Assembly (NCBI RefSeq): GCF_044466355.1
Contig: NZ_JBITMQ010000016.1
Location: forward strand, 186,001 to 250,000
From: Actinophytocola sp044466355
GTDB taxonomy: Bacteria > Actinomycetota > Actinomycetes > Mycobacteriales > Pseudonocardiaceae
Direction of reading: 5' to 3'
Length of the DNA stretch: 64,000 nucleotides
A program made the position numbers and the translations under genes. The notes below the pieces were generated by a model. That model made no database searches and was not told where the DNA came from. It saw nothing but the letters and a program-made list of their open reading frames with translations. Of the stretch, positions 25,070-33,323 are shown one piece after another (the stretch's first letter is position 1; every line of letters starts with the position of its first letter).

Positions 25070-26083
25070 GTGACAGCGAGCGAGCTGATCGCGAGGGCGC
25101 GGGCCGGCGATGGCGAGGCGTTCCGGCAGCTGACCGAGCCACATCGCCGGGAGTTGCACATGCACTGCTACCGGCTGCTCGGCTCGTTCCAGGACGCCGA
25201 GGACGCGGTGCAGGACACGCTGCTCGCGGCGTGGCGGGCACTCGACCGGTTCGAGGGGCGGGCCTCGATCCGCACCTGGCTGTACCGGATCGCCACGAAC
25301 CAGTGCCTCAACGCGATTCGCTCGGCCAGCCGTCGCCCGGCAAAGGAGTGGGATGTGCCCGAGATCGAACCGCCGGAGCCGAGCAGGCTCGGCGAAGTCG
25401 TGTGGCTGGAGCCCTACCCCGACGCTCTCCTCGACGGTGCGATCGCCGCGCCGGTCGGACCGGAAGCACGGTATGAACAGAAGGAGTCCATCTCGCTGGC
25501 GTTCGTCACCGCGCTGCAGATCCTGCCGGCACGCCAACGCGCCGTCCTGATCCTGCGCGAGGTGCTCGGCTACCCGGCGGCCGAGGTCGCCGACATGCTC
25601 GACTCCTCCGTCGACTCGGTCAACAGCGCGCTCAAACGGGCACGCGCCGCGCTGCACCGGCGAATCCCGCCGAGCGGGATCAACGACTCACCACCTGCGC
25701 CCGCGTCGCCCGCCGAAGAGGCACTCGTGGCGAGGTTCGCCCGTGCCTACGAATCCGGCGACGTCGACGCCCTGGTCGGCCTGCTCACCGACGACGCTCG
25801 CGTCTCCATGCCGCCGATGCCGCTCGAGTACCTCGGCCGCGACGCCGTCTCCGGGTTCTACGCCGCGCTCATGAGCGCCAACCGCAAGTACCACCTGGTG
25901 CCTACCCGCGCGAACGGCCAACCGGCGTTCGGTACCTATCTGCGCTCGGGCAGTGATGGCATCCGGCGTGGGACGGGGCTCGTGGTCCTCACCTTGGCCG
26001 GCGACCGCATCAGCGCCGTGACCCGTTTCGACAACAGCGTCCTTCCGTGGTTCGGGCTCCCGCGTTCCCTTCCCGGCAACTGA
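25070..26083 (+). CDS. ECF RNA polymerase sigma factor with SnoaL-like C-terminal domain (SigG/SigJ-like)
   Basis: The 337-aa protein starts at GTG 25070. Region 2 lies at residues ~5–85 ('RELHMHCYRLLGSFQDAEDAVQDTLLAAWRAL', 'IRTWLYRIATNQCLNAIR'). Region 4 lies at ~140–200 ('LPARQRAVLILREVLGYPAAEVADML', 'SVNSALKRARAALHRR'). Residues ~215–335 form a SnoaL/NTF2-like domain ('FARAYESGDVDALVGLLTDDARVSMPP'). In ECF groups with this tail, the extra domain modulates sigma activity and replaces a membrane anti-sigma factor. No anti-sigma gene is adjacent. Confidence 0.9.
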   Translation: MTASELIARARAGDGEAFRQLTEPHRRELHMHCYRLLGSFQDAEDAVQDTLLAAWRALDRFEGRASIRTWLYRIATNQCLNAIRSASRRPAKEWDVPEIEPPEPSRLGEVVWLEPYPDALLDGAIAAPVGPEARYEQKESISLAFVTALQILPARQRAVLILREVLGYPAAEVADMLDSSVDSVNSALKRARAALHRRIPPSGINDSPPAPASPAEEALVARFARAYESGDVDALVGLLTDDARVSMPPMPLEYLGRDAVSGFYAALMSANRKYHLVPTRANGQPAFGTYLRSGSDGIRRGTGLVVLTLAGDRISAVTRFDNSVLPWFGLPRSLPGN

Positions 26084-26087
26084 AAGC

Positions 26088-26102
26088 CTTCCGTTTCGGA
26101 AG
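26088..26102. terminator. Short hairpin between convergent genes
   Basis: CTTCCG (26088–26093) and CGGAAG (26097–26102) form a 6-bp stem with a TTT loop, immediately after the sigma factor stop and upstream of the convergent esterase stop. It is short, so it is only a weak terminator candidate. Confidence 0.35.
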
Positions 26103-26146
26103 CACCAGCGAGAGTCATGTTCAGTGCCGAGTGCGGTGGGGAACCG

Positions 26147-27424
26147 TCAGTACGTCGTGGTGGTGCAGGGTGTGCCGTTGAGCGTGAAGGATCCGGGTTT
26201 GCCGGTGTTGCCGGTGTGGGTGGCCTGGAAACCGATGCTGACTGACGCGTTCGGTGCGATCGTCGAGTTGTGGTCGACGTTGCGTGCGGTCACCTGCCCT
26301 GACGACGGCGTGTAGGTGGCGTTCCACCCGGATGTGATGGTTTGACCGTTGGGCAGGGTGAACACCAGCGACCATCCGTTGATCGGGGCGGAGCTGGTGT
26401 TGGTGACGGTGAGGTTCTCGGTCAGTCCGGTGTTCCACGCGTAGACCGTGGCGCCGACCCGGCAACCGCCCGGCTCGGGTTCGGGCGTGGGGCCGGAGCC
26501 GGTCAGGCCGAAGAACGCGATGGCCGATGCCGCCATGCCACTTGAGGGCAGGGTGTGCCCGGCGCCCTGGATGCTGTAGGCCTCCACCTGGACGGTGCCG
26601 GAGGTGTCGGCGTAACGGCGGCGGTTCCAGTTCGGCTGCGGGGTGTCGGTGGACGTCGGTGTCTGGCTCAGGCCGAACACGTTGGTCCACTGCTCGATCT
26701 CCTCCTGCAGCAGGGAGTACGGCACGAGCGTGTCGGCGGTGCCGTGCCACAGCTGGATTCGCGGGCGCGGTCCGGTGTAGCCGGGGAAGGCTTGGCGGAC
26801 CGCGTCTCCCCACTCCTGCGGTGTCCGGTTCATGCTGCCGCCGGTGCACCTGCTGGCACCCGGTGGGTAGTCCGCCGCGTTGGCGAAGCAGTTGAACGGC
26901 ACGCCCATGAACGCCGCACCCGCCTTGAACACGTCGGGGTACAGGGCGAGCATGTGGTTGGTCATCATGCCGCCGGAGGACGAACCGGTGGCGAACACCC
27001 TGTTCGGGTCGCCGCCGTAGCGTTGTTCGACGTAGGTGACCATGGAGACGATCGACACCGGGTCGCTGCCACCGCCTCGGCGTTTCGCCGCGTCCGACCA
27101 GGTGTCGAAACAGTTCCCGAACCCGGCCTGTTGCTGGGCGCTCGGGTAGATCACGATGAACCCGTGCCGGTCGGCGAGCGAGGCGAACTCACTGCCCGAG
27201 TAGAACCCCGGGCCGGAGCCGCCGCAGCCGTGCATGGCGACCACGATCGCGGGGTTCGCCGGGCGGGAGTCCGGCACGTAGACGTGCATGCGCGTCCCGC
27301 CCGGGTTGTCGCCGAAGCCGGTCACCTCCACCAGTGACGCCGCGGCCGCCGCGGGCGGGAACACGAGTGCGGTGATGGTCACCAGCAGGGTGCTGGCGAA
27401 TGTCACGAGCGCCGTTCTGATCAT
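26147..27424 (-). CDS. Secreted CE1/PHB-depolymerase-family esterase with C-terminal CBM2
   Basis: The 425-aa protein has a signal peptide ending near residue 28 ('FPPAAAAAS'). The esterase domain (~35–305) has the oxyanion segment 'VVAMHGCGGSGPGF', the nucleophile in 'FATGSSSGGMMT', and a His in 'IQGAGHTLP'. Substrates in this family are acetylxylan, feruloylated xylan or polyhydroxybutyrate; the xylanase context favours acetylxylan or feruloyl esterase. A PEPEPGG linker leads to a CBM2 (~325–425) with Cys near each end ('GGCRVGATVYAWNTGLTENLTVTN … GTPC') and the usual exposed Trp residues. It lies downstream of the GH10 gene on the same strand, but a hairpin separates them. Confidence 0.88.
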   Translation of the reverse strand: MIRTALVTFASTLLVTITALVFPPAAAAASLVEVTGFGDNPGGTRMHVYVPDSRPANPAIVVAMHGCGGSGPGFYSGSEFASLADRHGFIVIYPSAQQQAGFGNCFDTWSDAAKRRGGGSDPVSIVSMVTYVEQRYGGDPNRVFATGSSSGGMMTNHMLALYPDVFKAGAAFMGVPFNCFANAADYPPGASRCTGGSMNRTPQEWGDAVRQAFPGYTGPRPRIQLWHGTADTLVPYSLLQEEIEQWTNVFGLSQTPTSTDTPQPNWNRRRYADTSGTVQVEAYSIQGAGHTLPSSGMAASAIAFFGLTGSGPTPEPEPGGCRVGATVYAWNTGLTENLTVTNTSSAPINGWSLVFTLPNGQTITSGWNATYTPSSGQVTARNVDHNSTIAPNASVSIGFQATHTGNTGKPGSFTLNGTPCTTTTY

Positions 27425-27471
27425 CGGTGACCTCCGTTCGGCGAAAGGTTCAGCGGGCGGGTCCGGGACCG

Positions 27472-27508
27472 CGAGCGCGGGCCCCGGGAGGTCCGGGACC
27501 CGCGCTCG
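27472..27508 (-). terminator. Hairpin between GH10 and esterase genes
   Basis: Arms CGAGCGCGGG (27472–27481) and CCCGCGCTCG (27499–27508) are perfect complements just past the GH10 stop. A second copy of GTCCGGGACC (27461–27470 and 27491–27500) flanks and interrupts the stem. It probably reduces read-through from the xylanase into the esterase. Confidence 0.6.
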
Positions 27509-27511
27509 TGT

Positions 27512-28945
27512 TCAGCCCTGGTTGATGCCGGTCCACCGCTGGTTCGCGTTCGCGGTACACGAGTACAGCTGGATCCGCGTGCCGTTGGCCGTGCCGGCGC
27601 CGACGGCGTCGAGGCACAGGCCAGACTGGGCGTTGGTGATCGTGCCGTTCGAGTTGAAGTTCCACTGCTGGTTCGAGTGACCGTCGCAGTCCCAGATGAC
27701 CACGGCGGTGCCGTTGGTCGTACCACGGCCGCTCGCGCCGAGGCACTTGCTGCCGTACACGGTCAGCTGTTTGCTCGACGTGTACGTCCACACCTGGTTG
27801 GACTGGCCGTGGCAGTCCCACAGCTGCACCTGCGTGCCGTTGTTCGTGGTCGCGTTCGGCACGTCGACGCACCGGTCCGCCCCGACCGAGCGGATCTCAC
27901 CGGAACCGGCGGGCGGGTCGGGATCGGGGTCCGGGTCGACGCTGTTGAGCACGTCCAGCACGGCGTTGTAGGCGGCCTTCTTGTTGCCGTTGTTGTCGAA
28001 CAGCAGCGGGTTCTCGCCCTGCCGCCACGAGTCGCTGTCCCGGATGCCCCACACGGTGATGCCGTTGCAGCGCGGGACGTTGAGGCAGGCGCGGGTGACG
28101 GTCGCGTACACGTTCGCCTGGTTCGACCCCGAGATGTCCAGCTCGGTGATCTGCACGTCGACGCCGAGCGCGGCGAAGCGCTGCAGGTTGGCCTGGTAGT
28201 CGCTGGGCACGGAGTTGCTCAGGTGCGACTGGAACCCGACGCAGTCGATGGGTACGCCGCGGTTCTTGAAGTCGGCGACCATGTTGTAGATGGCGGTGCT
28301 CTTGGGGTTGATGCCGTCGGTGTTGTAGTCGTTGTAGCAGAGTTTGGCGTTGGGGTCGGCGTTGCGGGCGGCGCGGAAGGCGGCTTCGATCCAGTCGTTG
28401 CCGGTGCGTTGGAGGTTGGAGTCGCGGCGGGTGCCGCTGGTGCCGTCGGCGAAGGCTTCGTTGACGACGTCCCAGGAGTGGATTTGGTCGCGGTAGTGGG
28501 TGGCGACCTGGGTGACGTGGTTGATCGCCGCGGATCGCAGGTCGCTGCCGGACAGGTTCTGCGCCCACCCCGGCTGCTGCTGGTGCCACAGCAGGGCGTG
28601 CCCGCGCAGCAACGCGCCCTGGCCGCGGGCCTGGCTCGCGATGCGATCCCCGTTGCTGTAGTTGAACTGGTTGCGGTTGGGTTCGGTCGCGTCCCACTTC
28701 ATCTCGTTCTCGGCGGTGATGCTGTTGAACTCACGCCGCAGGATCGTGGAGTACGTGCTGTCGCCCAGCTTGCTCGCCGCGACCGCGGTCCCGAAGTAGC
28801 GGCCGGACTGCGCGGCCGCGGCGCCCAGTGTCGACTCGGCCGCCTGTGCGGTGCCCGCGAACACCGACACCAGACTCGCGACCATCAACCCGACCGCGAG
28901 GCACACCACCGCCGCGACCGGGCTTCTTCGAATGTTTCGATGCAT
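27512..28945 (-). CDS. Secreted GH10 endo-1,4-beta-xylanase with C-terminal CBM13 (ricin-type)
   Basis: The 477-aa protein starts at ATG 28945 with GAAGGGAA upstream. The signal peptide ends near residue 36 ('GTAQAAES'). The GH10 barrel (~40–345) has the acid/base Glu in 'WDVVNEAF' (about E163) and the nucleophile Glu in 'QITELD' (about E269). A DPDPDPDPP linker leads to a CBM13 of three QxW-type repeats (~360–477). It cleaves xylan main chains outside the cell. Its central 315 bp (28229–28543) are almost identical to the second GH10 gene, well above the similarity of the flanks, which points to gene conversion. LacI-like and GAAA/TTTC operator candidates lie upstream. Confidence 0.95.
   Translation of the reverse strand: MHRNIRRSPVAAVVCLAVGLMVASLVSVFAGTAQAAESTLGAAAAQSGRYFGTAVAASKLGDSTYSTILRREFNSITAENEMKWDATEPNRNQFNYSNGDRIASQARGQGALLRGHALLWHQQQPGWAQNLSGSDLRSAAINHVTQVATHYRDQIHSWDVVNEAFADGTSGTRRDSNLQRTGNDWIEAAFRAARNADPNAKLCYNDYNTDGINPKSTAIYNMVADFKNRGVPIDCVGFQSHLSNSVPSDYQANLQRFAALGVDVQITELDISGSNQANVYATVTRACLNVPRCNGITVWGIRDSDSWRQGENPLLFDNNGNKKAAYNAVLDVLNSVDPDPDPDPPAGSGEIRSVGADRCVDVPNATTNNGTQVQLWDCHGQSNQVWTYTSSKQLTVYGSKCLGASGRGTTNGTAVVIWDCDGHSNQQWNFNSNGTITNAQSGLCLDAVGAGTANGTRIQLYSCTANANQRWTGINQG
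28229..28543 (-). repeat. Near-identical 315-bp tract shared with the second GH10 gene (inverted copy 1)
   Basis: Read on the minus strand, this segment matches 33717–34031 with two mismatches, including 255 consecutive identical bases. The match ends abruptly on both sides. The tract uses A-ending codons (AAA, GAA, CAA) more than the surrounding gene. Confidence 0.9.
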
Positions 28946-29076
28946 TGCGCGTTCCCTTCGACAACATTGTCCACGGGGTCGACAACACGGCGGCAGGTAT
29001 CGCGTCATCGCGCGCTCACCAAGTGCTGCCCTCGCCACCGAAGGTAGCGAGCGACTTGACAGAAAGTCAATCTCGT

Positions 29077-29088
29077 TGTGAACGCTAA
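29077..29088 (-). promoter_or_regulatory. LacI-type operator candidate (TTAGCGTTCACA)
   Basis: The minus strand reads TTAGCGTTCACA, the same 12 bases found at 31539–31550 upstream of the GH27 operon. It is related to GTTAGCGCTAACA at 48627. It lies about 130 bp upstream of the GH10 start. Confidence 0.5.
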
Positions 29089-29269
29089 TTCGACAGGCGC
29101 AGCCGTCAGCGTTGCCTCAGAGGCTTCGGTGCGCCATCTCTACCTGTGTAGATGCGTGTCGTGCGATCGTTGCCGTCCCGTTCGGAATGACGTTGAGGCC
29201 GACTTTGTGAGCGCGCTCATGGGCGACGGAGGTATCGGCGGGAAAGCCTGCGTCGAACATCGGATGTCC

Positions 29270-29280
29270 CGAAAGTTTCG
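29270..29280. promoter_or_regulatory. GAAA/TTTC palindromic box CGAAAGTTTCG
   Basis: This is a perfect 5-bp-arm palindrome of the type seen upstream of streptomycete xylanase genes. A second, nearly perfect copy, CGAAACTTTCA, lies 39 bp away at 29309–29319, overlapping the enolase stop codon. Confidence 0.55.
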
Positions 29281-29316
29281 CATTCAGCTCCTTGCTGGGG
29301 AGCCATTTCGAAACTT

Positions 29317-30465
29317 TCACCGGGGGTGTGTCGAAATCGTGTCGTCGTACGGTGCGGCGAACAGCCGGTGCCCGGCGGCGGGCGGCCGGATGTGCGGACC
29401 GTCGCCGTTGTGGGCCGGGTGACCCACGTGTGCCGTCCGGATCGCGTGCTCGTCGACGTCGACGCCCGCGCCGGGTGTGTCGCCCAGGATGAACGCGCCG
29501 TCCTCGACGTGGTGGGCCAGGCGCACGCCGACTGGTGGCTCGAGGTCCTGGAGTTCGCCGGCCAGGTGGTTCGGCACCGCCGTCGCGGCGTGCAGCAGGC
29601 CGGCCGGGGTGTTGCCGACGGGGCTGACCGGCAGGTCGTGGGCATGGGCCAGGGCGGCGACCCGCAGGAAGTGGGTGACGCCCCAGACCGCCGCGGTCTG
29701 GACGACGTCGAGCGCGCCCGCCGCGAGCAGCGGCCGGAACTGTTCGAGCCCGGTGAGGTTCTCCCCGCTGGCCACCGACGCCCGGATGCCCCTGCTCACC
29801 GCGGCCAGCCCGTCGGCGTCCCAGCGCCGGACCGGTTCCTCGACCCAGGTGAGGTCGATCGTGCGTTCCAGTTCGCACACGTGGCGGACGGCCTGCTTGC
29901 GCGTCCACGTCTCGTTCGCGTCGAGCATCAGCGCGGGCCGTGCGACCCGGCCCGCGTCGGTGAGCACGTCCCGCACCAGTGCCAGCCTGCGCCGGTCCTG
30001 GTCGACGTCGAGCCCGCCCTTGAGCTTGGCCGCGCGCAGGCCGCGGTCGGCGTAGGCCTGGTACACCGCCACGAGTTCCTCGTCGTCCAACGCGATGTCC
30101 AGGCCGGACGCGTACGCGGGCACCCGCCGGTCGCGGCCACCGAGCAGCCGCCACAGCGGCTCCCCGGCCGCTTTCGCCTTGATGTCCCACAGCGCCGTGT
30201 CGAACGCGCCGATCGTGCCGAACACCGCACCGGCGTGCCCGGCCTTGAACGTTCGGCGCAGCATCCGGTCGTACAGCGCCGTGACCCCTCTCGGGTCCTC
30301 GCCGTCGAGGTGCGGCCCCAGGCCGACTCCGGTGATCTCCTCGTCGGTGTCCACCAGGACGATCGGCACCGGGGTGCGTCCGTCCGCGAGCACGCCGTTG
30401 GCGTCGCCGACCGGGCGGCCCCAGTCCAGGACCGTGGTCAGTGTGCGGAATCCGGTGATGCGCAT
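29317..30465 (-). CDS. Enolase-superfamily (mandelate racemase/muconate lactonizing-like) sugar-acid dehydratase
   Basis: The 382-aa protein starts at ATG 30465, three bases after the upstream permease stop. The N-terminal capping domain runs to about residue 115. The barrel carries KxK ('AAKLKGG'), and metal-ligand positions in 'LMLDANETW' (Asp), 'WVEEPV' (Glu) and 'SGENLT' (Glu). These are the landmarks of acid-sugar dehydratases and racemases. A galactonate-, xylonate- or fuconate-type dehydratase would fit the surrounding glycan enzymes, but the substrate cannot be read. The region after the barrel ('IRPPAAGHRLFAAPYDD') is a short poorly conserved tail. Confidence 0.85.
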   Translation of the reverse strand: MRITGFRTLTTVLDWGRPVGDANGVLADGRTPVPIVLVDTDEEITGVGLGPHLDGEDPRGVTALYDRMLRRTFKAGHAGAVFGTIGAFDTALWDIKAKAAGEPLWRLLGGRDRRVPAYASGLDIALDDEELVAVYQAYADRGLRAAKLKGGLDVDQDRRRLALVRDVLTDAGRVARPALMLDANETWTRKQAVRHVCELERTIDLTWVEEPVRRWDADGLAAVSRGIRASVASGENLTGLEQFRPLLAAGALDVVQTAAVWGVTHFLRVAALAHAHDLPVSPVGNTPAGLLHAATAVPNHLAGELQDLEPPVGVRLAHHVEDGAFILGDTPGAGVDVDEHAIRTAHVGHPAHNGDGPHIRPPAAGHRLFAAPYDDTISTHPR

Positions 30466-30468
30466 GGG

Positions 30469-31215
30469 TCAGCCCTTCGTGGCGCCCGCCGTGACGCCCT
30501 GTGCGATCTGGCGCTGGAAGAACAGGTAGACCACCAGCATGGGAACCGCCGCGATCAGGACGCCCGCGGCGAACGTCGGGATGTCGTCGGAGTACTGACC
30601 GCGCAGCGCCGTGACACCGACCATGAGGGTGCGGTGTTCCGCCGACGGCATCACCAGCAGCGCGATCAGCACGTCGTTCCAGCAGAACAACGTGTCGAGG
30701 ATGCCGACCGAGATCAGCGCCGGGGTCCCGAGCGGCAGCATGACCCTGCGGTACACGCCGAAGAGCGTGTTGCCGTCGAGCATGGCGGCGTCGACGATCT
30801 CGGCGGGCACGTGCGCGTAGTAGCTCGCCATCAGGAAGATGGTGAACGGCAGGAACTGGGCGACGTACGCGAGGACCAGGCCGGGGTAGGTGTCGATCAG
30901 GCCGAGCGTGGCGAGCGTCCGCGCGAGCGGGACCATGACGACCTGGAACGGGACGAACAACGCGGCGAGGCAGCCGAGGAACAGGACCCGCGAACCGCGG
31001 AACCGCAGCCGCCCCAGTGCGAAGCCCGCCATCGACCCGATCAGGAGCAGCACGACGACCGCGCACAGCACGACGACCAGCGAGTTGACGAAGTAGCGCG
31101 CCATCCCCGCGCTCTGCCACGCGGTCACGAGGTTGCCGGCCCGCGCGGAGTCCGCGGGGGAGAAGCGGTCGGGGTGATGCCCGCGCCGGTCATCACCCCG
31201 GGGGCGACGCCGCAT
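30469..31215 (-). pseudogene. 5'-truncated carbohydrate ABC transporter permease (MalG-type)
   Basis: The C-terminal ~200 codons encode a clear binding-protein-dependent sugar permease: 'AGMARYFVNSLVVVLCAVVVLLLIGSMAGFAL', the EAA loop 'VPAEIVDAAMLDGNTLFGVYRRVMLPLGTPAL', and the terminal 'VYLFFQRQIAQGVTAGATKG'. The first transmembrane helix and the domain before 'NLVTAWQSAG' are missing. Upstream codons become a low-complexity, non-membrane sequence up to an ATG at 31215. No partner permease, ATPase or binding protein is nearby. It is most likely a remnant; a short product from ATG 31104 is the only alternative. Confidence 0.7.
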
Positions 31216-31405
31216 CTGGACTCCGGACCTTTCCGGGCGACGACGAGCAGTAGATGGATACGACTCATGACTTGACGCCGGCACGCTGGGCGACGGTATG
31301 GTGTCAGGCGAGTGACCGTTCCCGCGATGGATCGGACTCATCCGGGCTTGTGTCGACGAGGTCCCGCTGCGGTGCGGCGTGGGCGATGTCCTCGGCTGAT
31401 CGCGC

Positions 31406-31419
31406 TGGGAGCGCTCCCA
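31406..31419. promoter_or_regulatory. CebR-like operator TGGGAGCGCTCCCA
   Basis: This perfect 14-bp palindrome is identical to the known CebR box, through which a LacI-family repressor responds to cello-oligosaccharides in actinomycetes. A second, longer copy is at 47668–47683. No CebR gene is in the window. Confidence 0.8.
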
Positions 31420-31476
31420 ATCGGCTCGGATACGCATTTTCGCGCGGCATGTTCGCGATCACTTGAATGCTCCTCA

Positions 31477-31493
31477 ATTGTCGAAAGTTTCGA
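31477..31493. promoter_or_regulatory. GAAA/TTTC operator TGTCGAAAGTTTCGACA
   Basis: Eight-base perfect arms flank one central base. The core matches the boxes upstream of the GH10 gene (29270, 29309), indicating a shared xylan-responsive regulator; the regulator itself is not identified. Confidence 0.65.
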
Positions 31494-31537
31494 CAGAAAC
31501 CCTGTTGTACTGCGGTTGTCTCGCTCAGTCGTATTGT

Positions 31538-31550
31538 GTTAGCGTTCACA
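31538..31550 (+). promoter_or_regulatory. LacI-type operator candidate GTTAGCGTTCACA
   Basis: It lies immediately downstream of the TATTGT -10-like hexamer, a typical position for repression. It shares GTTAGCG and ACA with the palindrome at 48627–48639. Confidence 0.55.
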
Positions 31551-31605
31551 TTCGAACCACTTGTGCGTCGTGTTTCACACACCGTCAACGATGATGGGGT
31601 CCTTT

Positions 31606-33264
31606 ATGTCTGGTGAAATGCGCCTGCTGCGGAAGGTCGCCGCTGCCACGCTCACCGTGCTCGCGACGGCCGGGCTGGTACTGCTCCCGTCCGAGTCCCA
31701 CCGGCCAGTGGCCCAGGCGGCGCCGGGAAGCCCCGCCGTGACACCGCCGCTGGGATGGAACAGCTGGAACAGCTTCGGCTGCGGCGTGACCGAGTCGTCG
31801 GTCCGCCAGGCGGCCGACGCGATGGTCAGCTCGGGGATGCGGGACGCGGGCTACCAGTACGTGGTGGTGGATGACTGCTGGTTCGACCCGAGCCGCGACA
31901 GCCAGGGCAACCTGCGGGCCCACCCGTCGAAGTTCCCGAGCGGTATGAAGGCTCTCGGTGACTACATCCACGCCCGAGGGTTGAAGTTCGGGATCTACCA
32001 GGTGCCGACGGAGCGGACCTGTGCTCAGCGGGTCGGGACACACCCGGGTTCGACCGGCAGCATGGGCCACGAGGTCCAGGACGCCAACACGTTCGCGTCG
32101 TGGGGCGTGGACTACCTCAAGTATGACTGGTGCTCCCCGGACGGGACGCGGGACGAGCAGGTCGCGCGGTTCTCGCTGATGCGGGATGCGTTGCGGGCCA
32201 CGGGGAGGCCGATCGTCTACAGCATCAACCCGAACAGCTTCCACGCGATCACCGGTGACAAGTACAACTGGGGCGAGGTCGCCGACCTGTGGCGCACCAC
32301 CGAGGACCTCCTCGACATCTGGCAGAACGGCAACACCAACAGCTACCCGATGGGTGTCGGCAACGTGGTCGACGTCAACGCGCCGCTGGCTGCGCAGGCA
32401 GGGCCGACCCACTGGAACGACCCCGACATGCTCGTGGTCGGCCGCCCGGGACTGACGCTGACCGAGTCGCGGGCGCACTTCGCGTTGTGGGCGTTGATGG
32501 CCGCGCCGTTGATGGCGGGCAACGACATCCGCACCATGTCCGCCGAGGTGAGCGCGATCCTGCGCAACCCGCGCCTGCTCGCGGTGAACCAGGACCGGCT
32601 CGGTGCGGGCGGGCGCCGGGTGCGCGACGACGGCAACGTCGAGGTGTTCGCCAAGTCGCTGTCCGACGGCTCGGTCGCGGTCGGGTTGTTCAACCGCGGC
32701 GGCGCCACCGCCACGATCAGCACCACGGCCGCGCAGGCCGGGCTGTCCGGCGGCTCGTTCACGCTGACGGACCTGTGGACCGGCGGCACTGCGGCCACCT
32801 CGGGGCAGATCAGCGCGAGCGTGCCGGCACACGGTGTCGCGGTCTACCGGGTCTCCGGCGGGACGCCGGTCGACGCGACGACGTCCCGGCTGCGCGGCGC
32901 CGGGTCGAACCGGTGCCTCGACGTGGACGGCGCCGCCACCGCCGCGGGCACCACCGCGTTGATCTGGGACTGCCACACGGCCGCGAACCAGTCCTGGACC
33001 ACCTGGGCGAACGGCGAGATCCGCGTGTACGGCGACAAGTGCCTCGACGCGTACAACCAGGGCACCGCCAACGGTACGCGCGTGATCATCTGGACCTGCA
33101 ACGGCCAGGCCAACCAGCGCTGGACGTTCGCGTCGGACGGGTCCGTCCGCAACGTCGGGTCCGGACTCTGCCTGGACGTCAACCAGGCGGGCACCGCGAA
33201 CGGCACCACGACCATTCTCTGGACCTGCAACGGCCAGGCCAACCAGCGGTGGTCGCGCGCCTGA
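31606..33264 (+). CDS. Secreted GH27 alpha-galactosidase with CBM13
   Basis: The 552-aa protein is taken from ATG 31606, preceded by GGGGTCC; ATGs at 31591 and 31594 are alternatives. The signal peptide ends near residue 39. The GH27 hallmarks are 'PPLGWNSWNSFGC' (~48–60), the nucleophile Asp in 'YLKYDWCS' (D174) and the 'WNDPDM' motif (~270–275) containing the acid/base. A small beta-sandwich follows, then a CBM13 (~425–552) with three QxW repeats; two repeats share an almost identical stretch of about 30 bases at 33091 and 33221. It removes alpha-galactosyl side groups. It is first in a four-gene operon. Confidence 0.95.
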   Translation: MSGEMRLLRKVAAATLTVLATAGLVLLPSESHRPVAQAAPGSPAVTPPLGWNSWNSFGCGVTESSVRQAADAMVSSGMRDAGYQYVVVDDCWFDPSRDSQGNLRAHPSKFPSGMKALGDYIHARGLKFGIYQVPTERTCAQRVGTHPGSTGSMGHEVQDANTFASWGVDYLKYDWCSPDGTRDEQVARFSLMRDALRATGRPIVYSINPNSFHAITGDKYNWGEVADLWRTTEDLLDIWQNGNTNSYPMGVGNVVDVNAPLAAQAGPTHWNDPDMLVVGRPGLTLTESRAHFALWALMAAPLMAGNDIRTMSAEVSAILRNPRLLAVNQDRLGAGGRRVRDDGNVEVFAKSLSDGSVAVGLFNRGGATATISTTAAQAGLSGGSFTLTDLWTGGTAATSGQISASVPAHGVAVYRVSGGTPVDATTSRLRGAGSNRCLDVDGAATAAGTTALIWDCHTAANQSWTTWANGEIRVYGDKCLDAYNQGTANGTRVIIWTCNGQANQRWTFASDGSVRNVGSGLCLDVNQAGTANGTTTILWTCNGQANQRWSRA

Positions 33265-33323
33265 GCGGGCGGTGCGGCTTGCCGATGTGAAAACCCTTTC
33301 CTCAACGACGAAAGAGGGTTGCG

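Larger units (their letters stand above)
28946..29316 (-). promoter_or_regulatory. Upstream regulatory region of the GH10 gene (371 bp)
   Basis: No gene is visible here. The region contains, in order away from the xylanase start, the palindrome TTGAC-AGAAA-GTCAA (29056–29070), a TTAGCGTTCACA motif on the minus strand (29077–29088), and a GAAA/TTTC box (29270–29280); a second GAAA/TTTC box overlaps the stop codon of the neighbouring enolase gene (29309–29319). It therefore looks like a multi-regulator control region. Confidence 0.6.
31216..31605 (+). promoter_or_regulatory. Operator-dense control region upstream of the GH27 operon (390 bp)
   Basis: No gene is seen. Four families of sites are stacked here: GACTCAT-type sites at 31253–31269 and 31326–31343 (like the palindrome beside the GntR gene), a CebR-like box at 31406–31419, a GAAA/TTTC palindrome at 31477–31493, and the GTTAGCGTTCACA motif at 31538–31550. 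A TATTGT -10-like hexamer lies at 31532–31537, directly before the last motif. The region probably integrates several sugar signals. Confidence 0.6.

Noticed and set aside
29326..31275. 649-codon plus-strand frame opposite the enolase and permease
   Set aside because: It is antisense to genes with clear family motifs, and its composition is typical of a shadow frame.
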